From NCBI GenBank assembly GCA_030765045.1, contig CM060962.1, positions 93,902,412 through 93,966,411 of the forward strand: DNA of 64,000 nucleotides. The letters run 5' to 3'. The position numbers and the translations under genes were made by a program. The notes beneath the pieces were generated by a model, which made no database searches, had not been told where the DNA came from, and worked only from the letters and a program-made list of their open reading frames with translations. Within the stretch, counting starts at the first letter, position 1. Every line of letters starts with the position of its first letter. Below are positions 35,610 through 47,444 of the stretch, in pieces. Origin of the DNA: Tenodera sinensis (lineage: Eukaryota; Arthropoda; Insecta; Mantodea; Mantidae).

Positions 35610-35730
35610 AGTTACCACAAATGAAGAGGATAATGAAATATACACAAGCTAGCACCCCTACAGAGGAAACACCACCATAAGCTTGAATACCAACATACAT
35701 AACAGCATTCCAGTCTTCACCCGTTAGAAT
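35610..35730 (-). CDS. Ca-alpha1D: Cav1 calcium channel alpha-1 exon, domain II pore filter and IIS6
   Basis: Forty codons plus one base: ILTGEDWNAVMYVGIQAYGG, then the start of IIS6 (VGVLACVYFIILFICGN). The glutamate in TGEDW is the domain II member of the EEEE selectivity-filter ring that binds Ca2+. The acceptor is TATTTTTCAG, phase 0, exactly after VFQ of the exon at 53125-53335. The last base T is completed by AT from the exon at 25300-25391. The donor is of U12 type. Most Cav1 channels have aspartate where this reads valine (MYVGI), and GV/SF positions also vary; the GTT codon is clear in the sequence. Confidence 0.95.
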
Positions 35731-37290
35731 CTGAAAAATACATCACACAATATTTAGTCAACATATATTTATCTGCTAAAATAAGAGTAACAAAATTTAA
35801 TTACCTATATGCAAAACATTTAAACATAATAATTTTAATTCCCTTCCTTGCTACCAAAAAAATCTCTAACATGAACCACAAATATTTTTTGTTCTATGCT
35901 TAGCTAATTTGATCTCGATTTACACTGACACATAGGATTGTATATAATTCTTAATAATGTTAGAGTGACATTTATTCTACACATTTCTATAGTCCTGAAA
36001 CTGTGAGAATTAGAGCCTTAAGATTACATGCAGATTCCAGCCTATCTGTATGATACTTATTCAATAATCCAAGAATATCTTGAAATCAGCATCACATATT
36101 TAAAATGTAATAAATAATGGCTCTGTTTTGCTTAAAGTGGGTGGGTGAATGGGTGGATGGATAGATGGATGGATGTAAAAGACGAAAGGTATAAAGGCAT
36201 ACTTGCCCCTTTGATCATATAAATACAGATAGAGTTGCCAAAAATAAAAAATACAAGAACCCTAATAGTTATATTACAACACTTCAATTTTCAGTTTTAT
36301 AATCATCGTTGTCATCACCATTTGCTTTCAGACTTTTATAATAGAAAGTTACATGTATTACCATTTTTATGTACATTATACATTATTTTTACACAGAATA
36401 TAACTCACCCAATATGTATATATTGGATGAGTTTTATATAAACCACCCTTGTATTAAGAAATTCATAACTTCACATTGAAACATTTTTTCCCCTTTATAT
36501 CATATTTACAGTGTTAGTTATCTTATGAAATATTAATTTGTCAGTGCCAAGAGTGTTGGCCAATTTCTGCCCCCAAATAACTGATCAACACTTAAATTTG
36601 GACCATTTAAATATATATGCTGGAAGATATTACAGTCACTAATGATTATAAATATCAAATTAATGTTGCAGACTTCTAAAATAATGAGCTGAAGTATTAC
36701 TTCGGTAAGTTAAGTTAAGATTAAAAATCTTAAGTTCCATAAAAAATACCATTTCAAATGTCGTAAATCCAACAAATATATTTCAGTGTTCAAATATACT
36801 GATTTTCAAAGAACCAAAAGGGCATCATTCGTTTCTTTTTTGGGGGGAGGAGGGTTTCATTACTTTATTGGAAAATGTACCTATATACACCTGTATGTAT
36901 TTAATATGTACTGAGACACAGCTTTTTAATTTTTTTAAAATAATTTGTAAACAATTAATTTTTTTATTCATTATGTGATTCATTTAATTAAAACTATGTC
37001 AAAATTTGGAGGTGTTATCCTAAATATTTTGGCAGATATAATGGAACTGGATTGAGTGCTTTCAGTTTCTCTGTATTTTATTATACATTCAAATCCATTG
37101 TGCTCTTAAAAAGGGAATAAAATGTATTCACTGATTGGAAAGGAATTGTACTGTATTGCATTCTATGTATTGTATCACTGATGACCAAGTAGTTAAATGC
37201 CCTTAAACCTATTAAAAAAAAAAGAAAGAAAGAAGAATGCATTGTAGTCCATTGTATTGTATGTATTTATTTTCACCCTTTAGTAACATA
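35731..37290 (-). other. Intron sequence right of the pore exon
   Basis: AT-rich intron without genes, with simple sequence near 36138-36175 and 37210-37240. It ends at the TA target of the Tigger element. Confidence 0.5.
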
Positions 37291-37659
37291 TACAGTACTA
37301 CCCTGCTTTTACATCCCCGCCATTTACGTTTTTCCACCGTTTACAACAGTTTTTTTAAGGTTCCTTCAATCTTCCTATACTCACAATGTACATATTAGAA
37401 TCCCGGCATTTACGTTTGTGAAATTTTAATTTTCTGCTGTTTACACCATGTCCCATTGAGTTCTAACACAAAGTAATATGGCGTTAGACCATACAATCGT
37501 TGGTCATGACCAAGTCATGACATTCAAAGAACCTTAGTCTCGACTGTCGGCCATAGTTACTTGATATCTGTGGTTGTGGTAATGCTGGAGACACCGATAT
37601 TTGTGCTATCTTGTGTTACCAGTTGCAATTCAATTCCAAGTTCCATTCTAATACAGTCG

Positions 37660-39300
37660 CAGAAATAGAGAAAAAAAGGGAGAGGCAGTCTTTTTCCATT
37701 GAAGAAAAACTTCAAATTCTGGAAAAAGCTGACTCCTTTCGTGGAACATGTGTTGGACTAGCATGGTAGTTGAATATAAGTGTCTCGATGTTGAACACTA
37801 TAATAAGAAACAGACATTCTACATCAGCAAGTGCTTCGGAGTGTGGAGCTCATGCAAAGAAGAGGATCTTTTTCTTTAAAGTTAATGTCCTCCAACGTAA
37901 TGTCATATTGGACGGTGAAATGATGCTCAGATGAGCCCGAGGTCCATGGAGCTTTAAGTTACCCCGACATTCATCTTCTTAGGATAAGGAAAAACCTCAG
38001 AAAAAACCTTACCCAGATAACTTACCCTAAGCGAGTTTCGAACTCACAACCTCTTGAATGTGAGGCAGACAAGCTAACTATCATGCTACCAAGGCAGGCA
38101 AAGAAGAGGAAGTACATTAGTTACTCAAAATACGACAAAATCCAGGAAATAGAGAGAAGCTGGTTTGAAACGTCGAGAGCAGCGAATATTCCAATCAGTG
38201 GAGTGCTGTTATGGGAGAAGGCACTTCATGTGGTAACTGTGCTGGAAATAGATGATTTTACTACGTTGAATGGGTGGTTGGACCGCTTCAGGAAACATTA
38301 CAATGTAACATACAAAACTGTGTGTGGCGAGTCTGTTTCTGTCTGGGACAAGTGTTGAGCAGTGGATCAATGGAAAGCTTTCAGAACTGTTAAAGAATTA
38401 TGATCCTAAGGATGTATTCAAAATAGATGAAACTGGGTTGTTTTTTAACGTTCTGCCCAACAAGACACTGGCATTTAAAGGAGACAAATGTCATGGCAGT
38501 AAGCCCAGCAAATTGAGGCTTACTGTTATGTTGGGAGCCAATGCAGATGGCTCTGAAAGGCTTCAACCATTTGTAATTGGTAAATCAAGAAAACCTTGAT
38601 GTCCATTAAAATAAATTAAAATAAATGCCAATAAAAAGGCATGGATGACCTCTGATATATTCTGGAAGCCGCTTTCTGCACTTAATGCCAGAATGGGTGC
38701 ACAGAACAGGAAGATTCCACTCTTCATTGACCACTGCCCTGCTCATCCTGATGGCTTGCATTTGAGAAATGTGCAGTTGGAGTTCCTGAGAGCATGCTGA
38801 ACCAGTAAACTGCAACCCCTAGATCTAGGAATTATTCATTCCTTCAAATCACCCTACAGAAAGAATGTGGTGCAGTGCATACTGAATACAATGGATGCAG
38901 GTAAAGACCTCTCTGCTTTCAGAATTTCTGTGTTTGATGCTCTCCACTACATTGCGAAAGCATGGAAAGACGTCATGCAATCTACAATTGCCAACGCTTT
39001 CGCAAAGGAGGGTTCTTCAAAAGAGAAAATGTGCAGCCTGAAGAAGAGGAAGAAGATATCAACTCCCTTTTGACCACATGGGATGCTTTGCAGCTAGACT
39101 GTAGTGTTGAGGACTTCATGGCAGTTGACGAAGTACTGGTAACCACCGAGGAGAAGTCCTTGGAAGATTTTGTTAATCAGCATACTGCAGTGGACTCGGA
39201 CAACAATGATGAAGATAAAAATAATAGTGCCAACAAGTGCTGGGGTGAGTGCAGCTTTGAAAGTGCTGCGAAAATATCTTTCATCAGTATAAGGGGGTGA
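37660..39300 (+). pseudogene. Tigger transposase, broken
   Basis: The N-terminal CENP-B-like helix-turn-helix starts with RQSFSIEEKLQILEKADSF (near 37690). A TAG at 37767-37769 interrupts it, and LNISVSMLNTIIRNR follows. After the SINE comes the second DNA-binding part (IQEIERSWFETSRAANIPIS, GWLDRFRKHYNV). The DDE domain is recognisable by FKIDETGLFFNVLPNKTLA (first D, near 38427), LRLTVMLGANADG, PLFIDHCPAHPDG (second D, near 38730) and IIHSFKSPYRKNVVQ. A frame change near 38345 and a disruption near 38600 break the frame. A C-terminal acidic tail (DEDKNNSAN) is present. Not functional. Confidence 0.9.
37867..38097 (-). mobile_element. tRNA-derived SINE (family S1), inserted in Tigger
   Basis: Flanked by GCAAAGAAGAGGA at 37854-37866 and 38098-38110, a 13-bp target duplication inside the transposase. 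The minus strand reads a tRNA-like head (GGTAGCATGATAGTTAGC, then GTGAGTTCGAAACTC as the B-box region) and ends in an A-rich tail. A second copy is at 47170-47444. Confidence 0.9.
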
Positions 39301-39888
39301 AAAAATCTTTGAAAAACTTTATGAAATTGAAAACCAAATAGAGGAAACAAAAATCAATTTTGGACTACTTCAAGAAGAGTTAGATGTTCTTGATTGAACT
39401 GTATAATAGTTAAATAAATAAAGTGATCCATGTTCAATACTATCATTATTGCAAAAAATAAACCTTTTGGTTCTTCTACTGACAAAATGGAAAATTTTTA
39501 ATGTGTGGTGTGCATAACTACAATAAATCCATACCCTTTCATCAGCAGCAAAATAATAAAACTGGTTACTTGTTAATGGTACCTTTGTGCCATGTTACTA
39601 TCTCAATAAGCAGTGAAAAGGGAAGTGTTTTACAAAGTGCAATACATTTCAGTCAATATTTTTATAATCATTACATATTACAAAATTGTTGAGTTGTTGC
39701 CCATTTCCCCCAATTTATACCTTCCCCCATTTTACACCACTTTTCCTCTAGTCCCATGGAAAGTGTAAAAGAGGGGTAATACTGTATGTTTATTGGATAT
39801 GTCAGTTTACGTCAGCTACATAATTAAAATTTACAATGATATTTATATAGTAATAGTTACATTTTGAAATTACATAAATTTATATTAT

Positions 39889-40000
39889 CATTATTATTTT
39901 TTATTTATGCCAACAAACTTACTGCTGGTGTTTCTAAACACACAAGTCATGTGTTTAGAAACACCAGCAGCAAGTTTGTTGGCATAAATAAATAATAATG
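39889..40000. repeat. Long hairpin made from two SINE S2 tails
   Basis: The arm 39889-39942 is the reverse complement of 39950-40000, with one mismatch and a 3-base length difference; the loop is 7 bases (39943-39949). Each arm contains the S2 SINE 3' end (GCTGGTGTTTCTAAACACA, reversed as TGTGTTTAGAAACACCAGC). It either is two SINE tails inserted head to head or a small foldback element from which the SINE tail derives. Confidence 0.9.
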
Positions 40001-42303
40001 TAGCACAATAGATCTCCTGCTAACCAATATGAAAAACATGGAAAAGGTGACGCAAAAGATTGGAAAGAGAGTAGCAAGGAAACATATACCAGTAGAAACA
40101 GAGATGGAAATGAATAAGAAACACTTCATAAAAAATGAGAAAGAGGTTAAATCGAGAGAAATATACGTAGCAGAGTTGAAAAGGAACAATGGACCAATAA
40201 CAGGGGCAAGGGAATTGACTTGAGAAGGAAGAATAGTTAATGCATTAGAAGAATTGGAAAACATGCAGAGAGCCGCAAAAGGAAGAGTACAAGACAAGCA
40301 AACAGCAAAGCCATGGTTCAATGAAGAATGTCACAGAGGAAGGAACAAATAAACATGCTGCATAAAATGCTCGAAAAGCTGATGGAAGATGCAGTAAAAC
40401 AATACACCAAAGGAATAAGGACTTATAAAGAATTAATACAAGGGAAGAAAAACAAATACTACGAGGAGCAAGGAAAGCAATAAATACAAGAAGCAGAAAC
40501 CAAAACAATACAATGTCCTAAAAACAAAGAACCCCAAGTTCCCATGAGAAATACCCATGGAAGCATGGACAACCCCTTTCAAGTAGACACTGGGAGGGAA
40601 AGACACAAGACTCGCAAGGGACAGCAACAAACAGAAATCAGAATGGGAGGAAAGTTTCGCAAAAGAAGAGGTAAAAGAAATAATTAGTAACCCAGAAAAG
40701 AAAAAAGCATGCAGCTCAGACAAAATATACAATGAACAGCTAAGAAGCACATTACCCATGAGCTGTTTAATGAGTGCATGTTGTAAGGAATGATCTCAGA
40801 CAGATGGAGATGCGCAAGGATCTAAATGCTATACAAAGGGGAGATGCAAGCGACATGAACGCCTACAGGGGCATAGCAATGAAAGGCACCCTATACAAAG
40901 TAATGATGCTGGTCACAAGAAGGATGAGGGAGATGCTGCACCACCTTTTCCCTGAAGAACAATTTGGCTTTTGCAAACAAAGATCTATATTACAACCATC
41001 AAATGCCTACAAAGAGACACTGAAGAAACAGTGAGTAGACCCGGAGAGAAACTACATGCAGTATTCGTGGACTTTACCAAGGCATATGATACAATTAACA
41101 GGAGTAAACTACTAGAAAAATTAGTGAAGGCAATTGGAGAGGAATATCTAATAACGAGAATAACCAAAGACATCTTGGCAAACAACAGAGTCCCGGTGGG
41201 TGACAATATCGGAACCGATAACACAAAGTAGAGGAGTGTTGCAAGGGGACCCAATGAACCCACACCTTTACAATGTGGTGACAATGGATGTGATCAAGGA
41301 AACAGAGACAAAAGGGAGTGAAAACATACATATACACAGATGATATGGTGATGGTATCAAGATCAATAGACAACCTACAGACAGCAATGAACAGACTAGC
41401 AGAATGGGCAGAAAACAGCGAACTAATACTTGGAAAAAAAACTGTAATGATGACTTTCAAGAGAGGGGGAAGACATGCAGTAGGGGACACCATAAAGCCA
41501 CAGGACGAACTGTTGAAAATGGTAAACAACTTCAAATAGGTACCCGAGTATAAAGCTACAGACCCAAGGAACCACATTTACAGAGCACATAAAGGACAAA
41601 ATAGTGTCAGCAGTGAAAGCCATGTATGACATCAAACACCTGAACATAATATCTCTAAAGACAGTGATGGAATTGTTGAAAGCAAAAATAGCACCAATAA
41701 TAACCTATGGACTGCAACTAATATGGGAGCACCTGATGAAAAGAAATTTAGAGAATATAGAAAAAGTGCAGATAACATTCATGAAGAAGATTCTGCATCT
41801 ATTGAACTACTCACCATCTAGATTAACATATGAAATATGCAGAGATAATGTGGATAGAAGAACTCCGACTACAGATACTGTTACCAGCAAACAGTGAAGG
41901 AACACTGAAGGAAAACAATTGAAATTTGGGAAGATTTCTACATCGTGGATGTAATGACCAAGGAAGACTGGAAGGGCCCACACTACAAACTAAGGAATCT
42001 TGTAACAAGGTTTGCAGCACATGGTTTCCACCACTTGATATTTAAGGAAAATGCCAGGCAAGGAATGCATGTGTGTGTTATGTGGCAGACAAGGCACAAG
42101 ATACCATGTGGAAGTGTGTGAAAAGAGAACAATATCCTTCAGAAAATTTTGCTGTGGAGACAAACAGACAAAGCAAAAGTGAAGTGAAACACGAAAGACG
42201 AAAGATGGAACAAATATAGATCAACAGGACAAGCTGCATGCAATATGTATCATTTTAATGTACTTGTATCAATGTACATTGTGGGACTTCTTAATATTAA
42301 ACA
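40000..42303 (+). mobile_element. Non-LTR retrotransposon LINE-C, 5'-truncated and decayed
   Basis: AATAATAAT flanks it (39991-39999 and 42304-42312); this is low-complexity, so a weak target duplication. RT motifs appear in changing frames: YRGIAMKGTLYKVMMLVTRR, FPEEQFGFCKQRSI, LHAVFVDFTKAYDTINRSKL, YTDDMVMVSRSIDNLQ (box YTDD instead of FADD/YADD) and KKTVMMTFKRGG. The C-terminus carries a zinc-finger-like CVLCGRQGTRYHVEVC (near 42071). Many frameshifts and stops. The endonuclease is missing. It is a different lineage from LINE-A and LINE-B. Confidence 0.8.
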
Positions 42304-42451
42304 AATAATAATTACCATCTAAAGGTTATTTAATCCCAGGACATAAAGTACTTGTGATTGTAAATCACGCTTGGGGTATTTATCTCTGATGTAAGATTTC
42401 CTTTGTGGTCTTGCAGGAAAAATATGAATCGTTTGGAGAATTCAATGTCAT

Positions 42452-42585
42452 ACTGGCAGGTTATCACAGTAGCTTAATGATTGGAGTAGCCACATGTAAA
42501 GTGGAAGGTCTGTGGCTCAAATCCTGGCTGTGGCATTGAATTTTTCAGTTCCGATTCTACCTCTATTATCATTATTATCTAGTTT
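42452..42585 (+). mobile_element. tRNA-derived SINE (family S2), + strand copy
   Basis: The head AGTAGCTTAATGATTGGAGT, B-box-like GGCTCAAATCC and body GGCATTGAATTTTTCAG match the minus-strand SINE at 32828-33004. The AACACCAGC tail is missing, so this copy is 3'-truncated. It abuts the end of the LINE-D relic. Confidence 0.7.
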
Positions 42586-42668
42586 GATATTCATCAAGCA
42601 AACAGAAATATGATTTTATGCAAAAAACCTTTTAGTTCTCTTTTAAACAAATTTATTTCTTTAATATT
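42577..42668 (-). pseudogene. LINE-D relic, C-terminal end (left of the LINE-B insertion)
   Basis: Read from 42668 downwards the minus strand gives NIKEINLFKRELKGFLH and ends at a TGA near 42595. This resembles the extreme C-terminus of CR1/Daphne-like RT proteins (a LP..IK....FK..LK pattern). Its N-terminal continuation lies at 46410-46880, on the other side of LINE-B. Confidence 0.65.
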
Positions 42669-42739
42669 GAAGAGACTTAGCAATAAATATTATAAAGCTA
42701 AATTTTTGGGATAACAAAACACAACTACATTTATACAGT

Positions 42740-45700
42740 ATTTACAATCCTCCCAGGAATGAACCAGATCTCTCTCTTATTGACCAATTAAATAAAACAA
42801 TCGTAATTGGGGATTTCAATGCTCATTCCAAAAGATGGGGTTATGAAAAAGTGGATTCTACAGGGAAGATAGTGGAAGAATTTTTGAATACCACAACTTT
42901 TGAACTGATTTATAGTAAAGAAGATCCCACAACCTTCATACATTACTCTGGAGCAGGCAGTAACCCAGACCTCTTGTTAGCTACAACAGATATTGTTTCA
43001 AAAATTAAAAAACAAGTTATAGAAGATCCAAGTTCTGATCACAGAGCAGTAATTGCTGATATAAAACTAGATAATACAAATAACAGTCAATGTCACACGA
43101 ATCTGTATTGGAACTTCAAAAAAGCAGATTGGATCAAATATAAAACTGAACTGGAACATAAATTTAAAGAACAAACAAACTCACAGCTACATGACCAACC
43201 AGATCATTTGAACAAAAATTTCTGTAAAGTCATCCTAGAAACCGCAAAAAAACATATTCCTCTGGGAAGAATTAAAAATTTCAAACCCTTTTGGAACCCC
43301 CAGTTAGAAGAACTGAAAAAGCAAAGGGATATAGCTAGAAATACAGCTGAACAAACAAAAAACATATCGGATACACAAACATGGTGGAAGAAATGTGCCT
43401 CACTAAAAAAAGAAATTAATACTGCTAAAAAGAATTACTTTAATAAGTTCTTAGAAAAATGGATTATAGGACAGATGGTACCAAAGCTCATAAGTTCATA
43501 AAAAATGTCGAGGATAGGAAAGAAAACAACAGCACACCTATCATACACAACAATAAAATATTAACAAATGATGCAGCCATAGCCGAAACATTCAATAAAT
43601 ATTATGCTAATTCACATAAAGTAACAAGAAATAATAAAAAGGAATGTAAAGAATTTAAGAAAGATTTGAAACAAGAAAGAGAATGTGATCCTAACACTCA
43701 GTGCAATATCTTTTTTCGAAATTTTAATATGCAAGAACTAAACATTGCAATAAATAATCTAAAAAACAAAAAGTCTCCTGGACCTGATCACACACATCCA
43801 GAGTTCATAAAAAACCTTGGTAAAACAGCAAAACAACAACTACTAAAACTCTATAATCTATCCTGGAAAACCACTGTACCTGCTGAATGGCGAAAGGCAA
43901 TAATTGTCCCACTCTTGAAGAAAGACAAAACAGCGTCAGAAATAAAAAATTATAGACCAATAGCTCTTACTAGCATAATAGCAAAAGTGATGGAAAGAAT
44001 GGTGTCAAACAGGTTAAATTGGTTTCTAGAATCAAAAAATTCAATTTCCCCATGTCAAGCTGGATTTAGAGAGTTCCACTCTACAAATTAACAAGTCTTA
44101 CTTCTCAGTCAAGAAATCAAAGACTCCTTCAATAGAAAAGAAGATAATTTATCAGTTTTTATTGATTTCCAAAGTGCATATGATTCTATATGCAGAACAA
44201 AACTACTAAAGAAAGTAAAAAAATAGGGATACAAGGTCCAATGTTTTCATGGCTACGTCATTTCCTAACACAACGCTTTATTGCAACCAGATATGGAAGA
44301 AACATATCTAAATACAAACAAATACACTGTGGCTTACCACAAGGTGCAGTGCTAAGCACAACACTTTTTAATATATTTATTAACGATCTGCCACAACAAA
44401 TACAAGAATCAGGTGTGAAGTGTGCACTATTTGTTGATGACTTAGTAATGTGGACTTCAAAACCAAAAAACAAAAGTACAGAACTAGAAAAAACCATGCA
44501 ACAATCCTTAAACAACCTACAAAAGTGGACCAAAGGAAATTTAATGACTGTTAATACAACAAAATCAAACTACCAAATCTTTTCACTAAGAAAAAAGCCA
44601 CTAAAAATAAAACTAAATTTTGAGGGTCAACAATCACCAGAAACAAAGGAAGCAAAGTATTTAGGAGTTACATTTGATACTAAACTTACATGGACCAAAC
44701 AAATAGAAAATGTAATACAAAGAGCAGAGAGGTGCCTTTCACTGTTAAAACGTCTAACAGGAATGAAGTGGGGATGTTCCAGAGCAACTCTTAACACAAC
44801 ATACAATGTATATATAAAGCCATTATTTACTTACTGCAGCGAAGTTCTTGTAACAGCAAACACAAAAAAGATTCAAATCTTTCAAAACCAAAGTTTGAGA
44901 TTAATTACAGGTGCTATCAAAACCACACCAATAGCAGCTATGGAAATACTAACCAACCACTGCCCCATTGAATATGAAATAGAAAAAGCGGCTCTTATTC
45001 AACACGAAAAGTTGATCAGACTCCCATTCAATACATGGCACAAGAGAAATTTTACACATACACTAAAGACTCAGGAGAGCTTTCTTTCCAAAATTCAAGA
45101 CATCAAGAAGAATGTATACCTTCCTAATTCAAAGGAAAACTTCATATCTAAAGTTGTTGTTGTTTCCTAGTGCCTTGCATCTGGCAATGAAGCCATTAGC
45201 ATTCGTGCTTTCCAATACTTTTGAACTGTAGTTTCTTCTGATCTTAATGCTTCACAGGTCTTCAAGTGTTCTTCATTCATTTCTGCTGGATCGTTACACA
45301 GGACACATATTGGTGAGGCTGAGATACCTATTCTGTAGAGATGACTTGCTAAGCAGTCGTGATTTGTCAGTAGTCGGAAGGCTGCAACAGCTGTTTTCCG
45401 TGGTCTCTGGGGGATTATATCTGGATTGGAAAGTAGTTGTAGAATTCTTAAAGTATTGGAATTCATATCTAAAGTCAATCCGACAGAAACATTAGAGATC
45501 ACATATTATTTACACCTGACAGAAGAAGTTAAGAAAAGTGATACTCCAACTAGTGTTCTAAAATTATTCGCATTAGAGACAATCCATACTAGATTTCCAG
45601 AACACGAATGGCTCCATATTTATACTGATGGATCTTTGATATCAAACCAAGATGGAGCAGGTGCTGGAGTCACATGTCACCTCTTTTCCTATTACAAATC

Positions 45701-46387
45701 TTTAAGTTATGGAACTACAAACTTTGATGGAGAAATTGAAGCAATTCGAATGGCCCTACAAAATCTTTTGTACAGAATTTCACATTTTCAGCAAGCAGTT
45801 ATTCTCTCAGATTCCAGGGCAGCAATTATAGCAATTACTTCCAAGTTGTCACCAAAAAACCAAACTATTATAGAATGTTGGAAAATCCTTATCCATCTAA
45901 CAGCACTTCAAAAACACCTAGTCTTCCAATGGATACCAGCTCATGTGGACTGAGTGGTAATGAGAAAGCTGATTTTCTTGCAAAAAAGGGTACCGGCAAT
46001 GTGCAGAAATCAATAGTTAATCTACCATTTTATGCAGCTAAAAGATTAGTCAACTCTGAATTCAAAAAAATTATTGAAAAATATTACTATGAAAAATCAA
46101 AAAATAAAAGATGGGAACTACCAAACATTCAAACAGTAATTCCTGAGTATCCTTGAAAAACAGCAGTTGCAACCTTCAGGTTGATTACAGGACATGATTG
46201 TCTGGCAAAACATTTAAACAGAATTGGGATATATTCTTCACCACTCTGTCCTCTATGTGATCTGCAAGAGGAAATGGATCGAGACCACCTTCAAATATGC
46301 CCGGCAACTTCTAATGCCCCATCCATCAGTGAAAAATATTGGAGAGCAAGAGGATTAATGACTTCATTGTCACAAATCCAGCATTAG
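42740..46387 (+). pseudogene. LINE-B endonuclease / RT / RNase H protein, broken
   Basis: In order on the + strand: APE-type endonuclease remains (VIGDFNAHSKRWGY near 42810, NPDLLLATTD, then SSDHRAVI near 43035); RT with KKSPGPDHTHPEFIK, WRKAIIVPLLKKDK, YRPIALTSIIAKVMERM, CGLPQGAVLSTTLFNIFIND and FVDDLVMW (the FADD-type box); RNase H with IYTDGSL (near 45610), EIEAIRMAL, LSDSRAAI and WIPAH; and a cysteine motif CPLCDLQEEMDRDHLQIC near 46240. Breaks: frame change near 43490, stop near 44090, frame change near 44190, the nested insertion, a stop near 45950 and a stop near 46154. It is clearly related to LINE-A over its whole length. Confidence 0.9.
45155..45461 (-). mobile_element. LINE-A 3' tail nested in LINE-B
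   Basis: 307 bp nearly identical to 14930-15230, reversed relative to LINE-B, with the AAC tail at its left end. It is flanked by TTCATATCTAAAGT at 45141-45154 and 45462-45475, a 14-bp target duplication. The LINE-B reading resumes in the same protein region after the insertion, which confirms it. Confidence 0.95.
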
Positions 46388-46409
46388 CTAACAACATTTC
46401 TTTAATATT

Positions 46410-46880
46410 TTTTATCTGCTCTGGTAACTTTTTGTAGAGTTTGCTTGCACCCACTGTAGGTTTCACATTGTAGATTTCTAATGCATGTGCCTGTAAATGG
46501 TAATTATTTTTACCTCTTGTACTGTGGTCACGAATCTGTTTATTTGGTTCTATGTTGGGGAATTTATTTTTTATGTGCTTTATGTTGTTTCATATATGTA
46601 GAGAGAGTATAGTATGAGTATATTTAACATTTTAAAGCCTTATTTACAGGTATTTTAAACCTAAAACTACTAATGTTGTCCTTTTCATAACTTAAATATT
46701 CCCTTAGTATTTCTTTTTGTACTGCATCCCCACACGGTTATTCCATAGGTTATGTTGGAGTTCTGTGTGTTTTAGATTTAGCATTCTCTTCATTATTAAT
46801 ATATATCTGATCATATTTTGCTATATAATTTGTATATATGTTTGTCTCATTTCAGATATTTGTCTATTACAACTCCTAAA
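46410..46880 (-). pseudogene. LINE-D relic, RT C-terminal part (right of LINE-B)
   Basis: The minus strand, in one or two frames, reads a GITYGI-like start, then NKQIRDHSTRGKNNYHLQAH, a KPTVGASKLYKKLPEQIKNI stretch and, across LINE-B, the end at 42577-42668. The pattern (IRxHxTR...LYNxLP..IK) is known from the region after the RT palm in CR1/Daphne/L2-like LINEs. The palm itself is not visible to the right. It was already old when LINE-B inserted. Confidence 0.65.
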
Positions 46881-47169
46881 AAGATGTTGAATCTACTTCT
46901 TTAACTACCATTTCTTTTTCTTTTTAAATTTATTTTGTCTAATCATCATACCTCATAGCATGTCTTATATTAACTTCATTGTATTATTATGTTTTTGTTT
47001 ATGTTCAATTGCATTTCGTTGGTTATTTCATAGTTCCACTATTATGTACTTCCAATTGCATCAATAATTACAATAATTCAAAGCTTATGCTGTTAATATA
47101 TTGCACAAATGGCCCCCAATGTTTGTTCACAATGTGACTGTGGTTTATTCGCCAGTTTTCTCTGCTTCT

Positions 47170-47444
47170 TCTTCTTTTTTAATTTTATTTTTTTATTTAT
47201 TTATTTACTTTATTAATGTCCTCCAACGTATCATATCGGATGGTGAATGAATGAAATGGGTGAAATGATGCTCAAATGAGGCCGAGGTCCATGGAGCTTT
47301 AAGTTACCTGACATTTGTCTTCTCAGGATAACGGAAAACCTCAGAAAATACCTTATCCAGATAACTTACTCTAAGCGAGATTCAAACTCGCGACCTCTTG
47401 AATGTGAGGCAGACATGCTAACCATCACGCTACTGAGGTGGGCA
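47170..47444 (-). mobile_element. tRNA-derived SINE (family S1), second copy
   Basis: Flanked by TTTCTCTGCTTCT at 47157-47169 and 47445-47457, a 13-bp target duplication. Body and head match 37867-38097 (GTCCTCCAACGTA, GAGGTCCATGGAGCTTTAAG, CTCTTGAATGTGAGGCAGAC in the + reading). The tail is A/T-rich (about 47170-47212). Confidence 0.9.

Larger units (their letters stand above)
37293..39784 (+). mobile_element. Tigger/pogo-type DNA transposon with nested SINE
   Basis: 2.5-kb element flanked by TA (37291-37292 and 39785-39786). Left end CAGTACTACCCTGCTTTTAC; right end, reversed, CAGTATTACCCCTCTTTTAC. The TA target and this terminal repeat are characteristic of Tigger. The transposase lies on the + strand and is interrupted by a SINE at 37867-38097. 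Confidence 0.9.
42669..46395 (+). mobile_element. Non-LTR retrotransposon LINE-B, 5'-truncated
   Basis: Flanked by ATTTCTTTAATATT at 42655-42668 and 46396-46409, a 14-bp target duplication. The 3' end is GCATTAGCTAACAAC. The 5' truncation falls within the endonuclease. It is interrupted by a nested LINE tail at 45155-45461. Shorter copies of its 3' end are at 22528-22701 and 20471-20580. Confidence 0.9.

Noticed and set aside
35614..35616. Alternative donor GTAACT six bases upstream of the exon end, in the same phase
   Set aside because: It looks like a good U2-type donor, but using it would replace GNY by D in the invariant GNYILLN segment, and the acceptor side lacks a U2-type polypyrimidine tract. 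The U12-type pair explains all signals better.
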